DNA of 64,000 nt. Origin: CAYOSU01 sp964541255 (GTDB lineage: Bacteria > Bacillota > Clostridia > Christensenellales > CAMQZB01). Of the stretch, positions 58,164 to 64,000 are shown in pieces. The number at the start of each line of letters is the position of its first letter. The stretch's first letter is position 1. Made by a program: the position numbers and the translations under genes. The stretch is from NCBI GenBank assembly GCA_964541255.1, contig CAZIPL010000004.1:1-64000 (forward strand), in the 5' to 3' direction. The notes under the pieces were generated by a model. That model had not been told where the DNA came from and made no database searches. It saw only the letters and a program-made list of their open reading frames with translations.

Positions 58164-60020
58164 ATGGCGAAAAGACTCGAACCGAAATTGGTGGAATATA
58201 TATGGGGCGGAGAAAAGCTAAGAACGGAGTTTAACAAAAGCTTCGATGAAAGTGACGTAGGCGAATCGTGGGAGCTTTCTTTCGCGGAAAACTACGAATC
58301 GAAAATCGACGGCGTCGATATATCGAAAGCCGTTACGAAAGAAGAAATCGGCAAAAACGCCGACGGTTTTCCGTTCTTTCCGATGCTTATCAAGTTTATC
58401 GACGCTAATTTAGATCTTTCCATTCAAGTGCATCCGAGCGACGATTACGCATTGAAAAACGAGGGGCAATACGGCAAAACCGAGATGTGGTATATTCTTT
58501 CTGCCGAAGAAGGCGCTGGGATATATTTCGGGTTTAAGAAAGAGCCTCCCAAAGAGCGTTTGAACGAGCTTATGGCTTCGGGCGAAATATGCGATTACCT
58601 CAACTTTTTCGAGGTTAAGTCGGGAGAAACCTATTTTGTTAAAAGCGGAACGGTGCATGCGATAGGCAAAGGCGTGGTTATTTATGAAATACAGCAAAAC
58701 TCCACGTTGACATATAGGCTTTATGACTTTAAGCGCATTGACAAAAACGGCAAACAAAGGGAACTTCATACAGAAAAAGCCGCAAAGGTTCTCGATACGT
58801 CCGTTCTGAAAGAAAAGTCTGCTACCTTTAAGCGCGAAGAGGGAGAAGGATACTCCAAAACGCCGCTTGGAGTGAGCAAATATTTTTCAGCGTTTTGTAT
58901 CGAACTTGACGGGAAGAAGAGCTTCGATCCGTCGAAAAACACTTTCAACGTTCTTTCCGTTGTTGAGGGTGAGATTGAAATCAACGGTCTTTCTTGCAAA
59001 AAAGGAGACAGTGTATTCATTAGCGCGGGCGAAGAGATTAACCTATTTGGCAAAGGAAAAATCGTTTTGGCAAAGCTTTCTTCCTTCCATGTAGGAATCG
59101 ACCTTGGCGGCACGTTCATAAAGGGCGGAATCGTTACCGACGACGGCGAAATATTGACCGAAACCTCCGTTCCGACTGAAGCGGAAAAGGGGTATGCGAA
59201 AGTCGAAGAAAACATCGCAAACCTCATTACGAGCTTATGCGAAAGCTGCAGACTCTCTCTTTCCGATATAAAGTCTTTTGGAATGGGAGTCCCCGGAATG
59301 ATAGATTCCGAAAACGGACTTGTTATCTATTCGAACAACCTCAAATGGGACAAGGTTCAAATATCGGCCGACATCAAAAAGCTTATCGGAATAGACCTTA
59401 GAATAACAAACGACGCAAACGCAGCCGTTTTGGGTGAAGCGCTGTTTGGAGGTGCGAAAGGCAAAAAGAACGTCGTTATGCTGACTCTCGGTACGGGCTT
59501 AGGCGGCGGAATAGTCATCGACGGCAAGATTTTCGAGGGAGGGAAAGGAGTCGGCACGGAGCTTGGGCATACGATTTACGTTAAGGGCGGCGAGAAATGC
59601 ACTTGCGGAAGATGCGGTTGCTTCGAGGCGTATGTGTCGGCGACGGCTCTTATTCGCGATACCAAAAAAGCGTTGGCAGAAAACCCTCAATCGAAGATGC
59701 ACGAGGGAATAAATTCGCTCGATGACGTCAACGCAAAGCTCCCGTTTGATTATGAAAACATCGACAAAACGGCGAAAACGCTTGTCGAAAACTATATAAG
59801 GTATCTTTCCGACGCGTGCATAGACTTTGCCAACGTTTTCCGTCCCGAGGCGATACTTGTCGGCGGCGGCATATCAAAGCAAGGTGAAAATTTGACGAAA
59901 CGTCTTCAAAAAATTCTCGACGAAGAGATTTTCGGCGGCTCGGATTATTCGAAAGTCTTGATAAAAACTGCAACGCTCGGAAACTTAGCAGGTCTTATGG
60001 GCGCGGCGTTTTTGGAATAA
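58164..60020 (+). CDS. Fused mannose-6-phosphate isomerase and ROK sugar kinase
   Basis: This 618-residue bifunctional protein has residues 1-307 as a type I phosphomannose isomerase, with zinc ligands His90 (IQVHPSD), Glu107 (KTEMWY) and His165 (GTVHAIGKG) and catalytic Arg185 (TYRLYDF). Residues 308-618 are a complete ROK kinase: DLGGT (313-317), Asp417 (ITNDAN), TLGTGLGGG, His469 (ELGHT) and the zinc cluster C479-x-C481-x2-C484-x-C486. There is no linker. It would phosphorylate mannose (or glucose) and isomerise mannose-6-phosphate to fructose-6-phosphate. There is no stop or frameshift between the halves. A GPH symporter follows. Confidence 0.9.
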   Translation: MAKRLEPKLVEYIWGGEKLRTEFNKSFDESDVGESWELSFAENYESKIDGVDISKAVTKEEIGKNADGFPFFPMLIKFIDANLDLSIQVHPSDDYALKNEGQYGKTEMWYILSAEEGAGIYFGFKKEPPKERLNELMASGEICDYLNFFEVKSGETYFVKSGTVHAIGKGVVIYEIQQNSTLTYRLYDFKRIDKNGKQRELHTEKAAKVLDTSVLKEKSATFKREEGEGYSKTPLGVSKYFSAFCIELDGKKSFDPSKNTFNVLSVVEGEIEINGLSCKKGDSVFISAGEEINLFGKGKIVLAKLSSFHVGIDLGGTFIKGGIVTDDGEILTETSVPTEAEKGYAKVEENIANLITSLCESCRLSLSDIKSFGMGVPGMIDSENGLVIYSNNLKWDKVQISADIKKLIGIDLRITNDANAAVLGEALFGGAKGKKNVVMLTLGTGLGGGIVIDGKIFEGGKGVGTELGHTIYVKGGEKCTCGRCGCFEAYVSATALIRDTKKALAENPQSKMHEGINSLDDVNAKLPFDYENIDKTAKTLVENYIRYLSDACIDFANVFRPEAILVGGGISKQGENLTKRLQKILDEEIFGGSDYSKVLIKTATLGNLAGLMGAAFLE

Positions 60021-60036
60021 GTTTTAACGTAATAAT

Positions 60037-60080
60037 AAAAACGCCTGTTGAAGAAAGAACTTTTCGACAAGCGTTTTTTT
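60037..60080 (+). terminator. Terminator after the PMI-ROK gene
   Basis: AAAAACGC (60037-60044) pairs with GCGTTTTT (60071-60078), with an inner imperfect stem. Confidence 0.65.
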
Positions 60081-60274
60081 GTGGGTAAATTTTCAATCGA
60101 TTTTACAATAATTCAATATATCTTACAATACAACTCCTTTTTCAGATGATATAGTTATTATATTATTATGAAAAGTGCGTTTTTTTGCAAGTGGGTTTAT
60201 ATGGCACGAAATTATTCGAAGTGATATGCAAAACTTTTTTGAAAAACGCATTTTGATTGAAAAGGAGAAGTTAT

Positions 60275-61744
60275 ATGAGAAAGCAAAAGAAAGAGTATCC
60301 TCTAAACGGCAAAAACGTTTTCGGTTTGTCGCTAATGGGTTTTATGGGAACGGGCGCGTCGTCCTTTATGACGAGCCTTTTTATGCTTTATTTGACCGAC
60401 TATTCGGGTATCGGTGCGATGGCGGCGACGCTCGGTACGGTTCTGCTTTTCGTCGGCAGAATAATCGATGCGGTGGACGATCCGTTGCAGGGTTGGATTA
60501 TGGACTCGACTAAGCCTACGAAATACGGAAAATATAAACCCTATGTGTTCATAAGCATCATCATAACGGCGGTATCCGTTATCGCGCTTTTCGCTCTGCC
60601 GAAATTCGTATCCTCCCGTCCCGTTTTGACGGTTATATACGTATTGTTCTTCTATGTTTTATATGACGTCGGAACGTCTTTCAATGCGGCAAATCCCCTT
60701 ATGCAAACGATGTCTGATGATTCCGTTATAAGAGGCAAGCTTACAGTTTATCCGAGAGTTTTCGGTATGATAGCTTCCGTTCCGTTCGCGTTCATTCTTA
60801 CGATTATAACTGCGGTTAATCAAAGCACTTTCAACGATATGCATATGTCCTTTGCAATCGTAACGGTAGTCATCACGTTGATAATCGCGGCGATTTCGAT
60901 AATCGGAATCGTATGCGTAAAAGAGGGTACGCATAAAGTCGAAGAGGAAGAGTCGGTCAAAGTAGGTTTCAAAGACATCGTCAAGATGTTCAAGACAAAC
61001 AAGCCTCTTTTGATAACCAAAGGATCGGGTGTGTTTAGCGGCTTTGTCTGGACGCTGATTTTCGCAACGACGACCTATTTTGTTAAATACCGTTTCTGCG
61101 CAGACCTTACGACGGGTGAAGTCGATCAAGCTAAGTTTGGAACGATGACGATGATAATCGGAATGCTTCAGATGCTTCCTTTGATGCTCGGCGCAATTAT
61201 AGGACCGAAGATTATCAAAAAATCGAAAGACATCGTTAAGCTTTGCATGAACCTCAACTGGATTCAAGTAATTTTGCTTATTTTGATGTTCGTTTTGAAC
61301 CTTTTCGGCGTATACGAAAAAGGCGCAGTCACATACACCGTTCTTTTGGCTCTCGTATTGTTCTTCTGCGGTTGCGGCTTTGTTCCCGGAACCGTAATAG
61401 GTATGGAATGTATGGATTACGGCGAGTGGAAGACGGGTAAGCAAATGAACGGAATCGTAGAGTCTGTTTCGAAATTTTTGGAGAAGGCTCAGACGGCGAT
61501 TTCTTCTGCTTCCGTCGGCGCGATACTTATTGCTCTTGGTTATGTCGTCGATTCCGCGACAGATACTTATATCGGCGAGCTTGAAGCTCTTCCCAAGATT
61601 CTCGATTCCTTTATGGTTGTATCGGCTCTTGTGCCCGCGATTTTCTTAATTATCGCAAACGTCATTATGCATTTCTATCCGATAAATAACGAAACAAGAG
61701 CGCAAATGGCGGAGGATTTGAGTAAGACTCGCGGAAACGCATAA
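60275..61744 (+). CDS. GPH-family sugar:cation symporter, copy 3
   Basis: This 489-residue transporter has twelve helices. LTDYSGIGAMAATLG and GRIIDAVDDPLQGWIMDSTKPTKYGKYK give the GPH signature. It closely parallels the copy at 16386, including the starts (RKQKKEYPLNG versus SKQKRQYPNDV), the central charged loop and the FVPGT...ECMDY block in helix 10, so they are recent paralogues. The ATG at 60275 has AAGGAGAAG in front. It lies 254 nt behind the PMI-ROK gene and next to an AraC regulator; mannosides or glucosides are plausible substrates. Confidence 0.87.
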   Translation: MRKQKKEYPLNGKNVFGLSLMGFMGTGASSFMTSLFMLYLTDYSGIGAMAATLGTVLLFVGRIIDAVDDPLQGWIMDSTKPTKYGKYKPYVFISIIITAVSVIALFALPKFVSSRPVLTVIYVLFFYVLYDVGTSFNAANPLMQTMSDDSVIRGKLTVYPRVFGMIASVPFAFILTIITAVNQSTFNDMHMSFAIVTVVITLIIAAISIIGIVCVKEGTHKVEEEESVKVGFKDIVKMFKTNKPLLITKGSGVFSGFVWTLIFATTTYFVKYRFCADLTTGEVDQAKFGTMTMIIGMLQMLPLMLGAIIGPKIIKKSKDIVKLCMNLNWIQVILLILMFVLNLFGVYEKGAVTYTVLLALVLFFCGCGFVPGTVIGMECMDYGEWKTGKQMNGIVESVSKFLEKAQTAISSASVGAILIALGYVVDSATDTYIGELEALPKILDSFMVVSALVPAIFLIIANVIMHFYPINNETRAQMAEDLSKTRGNA

Positions 61745-61771
61745 TATTTCTAAAAACAAAATAACGTAGAA

Positions 61772-61811
61772 AAGAATGCACCTCAATAGTTATCCATTGA
61801 AGTGCATTCTT
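61772..61811. terminator. Bidirectional terminator between GPH 3 and AraC
   Basis: AAGAATGCAC (61772-61781) pairs with GTGCATTCTT (61802-61811), with an inner TCAAT/ATTGA stem. Confidence 0.75.
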
Positions 61812-61833
61812 GATTATATCGGTAAAATTGTCG

Positions 61834-63015
61834 TTAGTTTTGATTCCTAAATTCTTGCGGAGTCATATTCGTTTCTTTTTTGAATACGTTTTGGAAATAG
61901 CTTTGCGACGAAAAGGCGAGCTGTTCGGAAATTTGCGATAGTGTCTTATCCGTTGTTTTCAAAAGCCTTTTCGCTTCGTCGATTTTAAGCTCCGTGACAT
62001 ATTCGATTACGGTCTTTCCGGTTATGGCTTTGAATTTTGTGGTGAGGTATGACTTATTGACGAAAAGCTCGTTTGCCATATCACTTAAATAGATTTTTTC
62101 GTTGATGTGATTGAAAACATACGACCTTATGCTCGAAACAAAGCTTCCCGACGAGCCTTTGGTTTTGATCTCCGCAACGGCTTTGGCAAGATTTATTATC
62201 ATTTCGGATTGAAGCGCGCTTATTGCGTAATAATCGGAGAGCATTTCGGCTTTTTGGATATAAAGATCGGTGGTCGAAAGCGCCGTAACGGGACTGAGAC
62301 CGCCCTTTATAGCGGAACGGGAATATAGCGTTGCGGCAACGATGAAAGTGTTTCGCGATTGCCTTACGGAATCTTGCGCCATTTTGCCGACGTATGACGT
62401 TTCGGTTTGATCATACATGCTTTCGATTTTTTCGTACATGCCGTTTTTGATGTAGAACGCAACTAAATTGGCAAGTTTTTCCGCTTCTTCGCGCTCGGCA
62501 AAGCTTGCTTCTTCGCGTCGCTTTTTCGGAGAGGATTTAAGCTTAAACTCTGGGATTTCTTTGCTGAGAAGTAAGTCTATGCGGTCGATATTTTCGTTGT
62601 TTATGAGTAAATCGAAAAGTATGACGAAGTTGAGAAAAACCCTCAGTTCCGTTTCGGGAACGGCGCTTAATATTTCGTCAAGATATACTTCTTCTTTTTG
62701 AGTAAGATTAAGGTCGGAAAGAATGGATTTTTTGATTTCGTCCGACGGATAGATATTAAAACACGGTCCTATTTCGAGAGAATAAGGGGTGTCTTTTATG
62801 AGAATTTTCGCAAAATATAAATGATTGTGTGTAATCGCAATGGCGGCTTTTTTGCTTTTGAAATCGAAAGCGTTTTTGGTTAAAAGCGGAAATCGGTTTT
62901 GCAATATCTCGCTTTCAACATTCGAAAACAAGAAAAGCGTTTTGTTTCCTTTCAAAAGCCGCGTCGGGATTTGCGTCGATTCATAAATATTTTTTGCATA
63001 TAATTCGTATATCAT
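61834..63015 (-). CDS. AraC-family regulator, paralogue of 18858
   Basis: This 393-residue regulator has the same layout as the one at 18858: a long N-terminal domain containing SRSAIKGGLSPVTAL and a C-terminal AraC domain (KIYLSDMANELFVNKSYLTTKF, then LAFSSQSYFQNVFKKETNMTP). The ATG at 63015 is the first reasonable start; the ribosome site is weak, and a TTG start further upstream is possible. It is divergent from the GH3 gene that begins at 63112 across ~96 bp, and is therefore probably its activator. Confidence 0.87.
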   Translation of the reverse strand: MIYELYAKNIYESTQIPTRLLKGNKTLFLFSNVESEILQNRFPLLTKNAFDFKSKKAAIAITHNHLYFAKILIKDTPYSLEIGPCFNIYPSDEIKKSILSDLNLTQKEEVYLDEILSAVPETELRVFLNFVILFDLLINNENIDRIDLLLSKEIPEFKLKSSPKKRREEASFAEREEAEKLANLVAFYIKNGMYEKIESMYDQTETSYVGKMAQDSVRQSRNTFIVAATLYSRSAIKGGLSPVTALSTTDLYIQKAEMLSDYYAISALQSEMIINLAKAVAEIKTKGSSGSFVSSIRSYVFNHINEKIYLSDMANELFVNKSYLTTKFKAITGKTVIEYVTELKIDEAKRLLKTTDKTLSQISEQLAFSSQSYFQNVFKKETNMTPQEFRNQN

Positions 63016-63049
63016 AGTGATTATTTTACAATAAAACACATTTTTTTGC

Positions 63050-63078
63050 AAGACAATATCTGTATTATGTGATATAAT
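63050..63078 (+). promoter_or_regulatory. Promoter of the last GH3 gene
   Basis: AAGACA (63050-63055) and a perfect TATAAT (63073-63078) are spaced 17 bp within the AraC/GH3 divergent region. A weak -35 fits activator dependence. Confidence 0.5.
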
Positions 63079-63111
63079 TGTAATAATCTAAGAAATGATG
63101 GAGGTTAAATC

Positions 63112-64000
63112 ATGGGAAAGCTTAAATATTACACAAGCGCTTCAAAAGACAGCTCGGCGAACGAGAGGGAACTTAGAAACAAAGAAATCGCATATAATGC
63201 GGCTTTGGAGGGAATCGTTCTTTTGAAAAACGACGGCGCACTCCCCGCTAAGGAAGCGGGCAAAATCGCTCTTTACGGCGCAGGCGTATCTATGACGATT
63301 AAAGGCGGAACGGGTTCCGGCGAAGTAAACGAAAGACACGCAATCAGCATTTTGGAAGGAATGGAAAACGCGGGCTTTACCGTTACGACGAAAAAGTGGA
63401 TTTCCGATTTCGAAAAACAATATGCAGACGAAAAGAAAGCTTATTCGGAAGCGCATAAATTCAACCTTTTGAATGTGAAAGACTTCGTTAACATGATGGC
63501 TGACCCCATGGGATTCCCCGTAGGCAGAGAAATCACCGACGAGGACGTCAAGAACAGCGATACAGATACGGCTATCTACGTCGTTGCTCGTCAAGCAGGC
63601 GAGGGTGCGGATAAGAAACTTGCTAAGGGCGAGTTCGATCTTTCACCTGTTGAAATAGCAAACATCAAAAAGATTGCGAAAGAATATAAGCACTCCGTTT
63701 TGGTAATCAACTCCGGTTCCTCGATGGATCTTTCCGTTTTGGACGACGCGAACGTCGGCGCGGTAATTTATTTCTGCCAGCAGGGTATGGAGGGCGGAAG
63801 AGCGTTTGCCGACCTTATTTTGGGCAAAAAATCCCCGTCTGGAAAACTTACCGATACGTGGGTTAAGAAATATCTCGACATTCCTTTCCACGACCAATAT
63901 AGCTACCTTAGCGGAGATACGACTCAGGAATTCTACCACGAGGGTATCTATGTCGGATACAGATATTTCGATACATACAAGGTTGAACCGAGATACCATT
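63112..64000 (+). CDS. Glycoside hydrolase family 3, permuted order (partial, runs off the window)
   Basis: The first 296 residues of a GH3 enzyme are visible, reaching the window end without a stop. EGIVLLKNDGALP, GVSMTIKGGTGSG and VVARQAGEGADKK correspond closely to the start of the gene at 42023 (FTIKGGTGSGD, IIARQAGEGYDRK), so the catalytic TIM barrel should follow downstream in the permuted order. GGAGG lies before the ATG. It is divergent from an AraC regulator. This is the fourth GH3 of the window. Confidence 0.9.
   Translation, partial: MGKLKYYTSASKDSSANERELRNKEIAYNAALEGIVLLKNDGALPAKEAGKIALYGAGVSMTIKGGTGSGEVNERHAISILEGMENAGFTVTTKKWISDFEKQYADEKKAYSEAHKFNLLNVKDFVNMMADPMGFPVGREITDEDVKNSDTDTAIYVVARQAGEGADKKLAKGEFDLSPVEIANIKKIAKEYKHSVLVINSGSSMDLSVLDDANVGAVIYFCQQGMEGGRAFADLILGKKSPSGKLTDTWVKKYLDIPFHDQYSYLSGDTTQEFYHEGIYVGYRYFDTYKVEPRYH

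Overview
The window comes from a low-to-moderate GC, endospore-forming Bacillota, most likely an uncultured gut-type member of the Clostridia. The evidence is the sporulation genes (spoIVB, spoIIM, dacF-like), strong GGAGG ribosome sites, sigma-A-type promoters, a YerC-type TrpR relative, DUF624/AraC/Lpl-type sugar loci and dispersed intergenic repeats of a kind I associate with Clostridia. I see no rRNA, tRNA, CRISPR array or intact transposase. Genus and species cannot be fixed from the sequence alone.

Layout. 1-2310: end of a BmpA/Nup-type nucleoside or simple-sugar ABC operon. 2565-6100: TrpR-like regulator, then the sporulation genes spoIVB and spoIIM and a D,D-carboxypeptidase. 6468-9258: NitT/TauT-type ABC transporter. 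9494-12773: NagB-like sugar-phosphate isomerase and a two-component system. 13100-17864: cytoplasmic sulfatase, AraC regulator and GPH sugar symporter. 18207-24883: divergent locus with AraC and DUF624 on the minus strand facing an MsmK ATPase plus an Lpl/Ytc-type oligosaccharide ABC transporter. 25000-25560: nest of intergenic repeats. 25595-28644: small XRE repressor divergent from a SipW-type signal peptidase operon with two SipW-type secreted proteins. 29277-48323: glycan-degradation region with three GH3 enzymes, GH43 and a GH106-like giant, plus 6-phosphofructokinase, LacI regulator, TIM-family isomerase, LarA-like racemase and aldose epimerase. 48579-51375: TrkA-TrkH potassium uptake. 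51546-54957: phosphoglucose isomerase divergent from class II aldolase and a second NagB-like gene. 55182-64000: GPH symporters, DUF218 and phospholipase-C-like proteins, an IS30 remnant, a fused mannose-6-phosphate isomerase/ROK sugar kinase, an AraC regulator and the start of a fourth GH3.

How it works together. Imported oligosaccharides (three GPH symporters, one Lpl-type ABC) would be cut in the cytoplasm by GH3/GH43/sulfatase enzymes that lack signal peptides. The hexoses would then be phosphorylated and isomerised by the ROK-PMI fusion and PGI and pass through PFK, aldolase and TIM, so upper glycolysis is encoded almost completely here. A perfect 12-bp LacI-type palindrome (GCAATCGTTTGC) occurs in front of the sulfatase, in the pfk/lacI divergent promoter, in front of the TIM-larA operon and between pgi and the aldolase. 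This suggests that one local LacI regulator controls these scattered units.

The most interesting items are this LacI-linked glycolysis/LarA regulon, the PMI-ROK fusion, the compact XRE/SipW secretion cassette with twin 16-bp operators spaced 52 bp apart, a hairpin covering the spoIIM start, and a miniature repeat element that has received a second repeat inside it.
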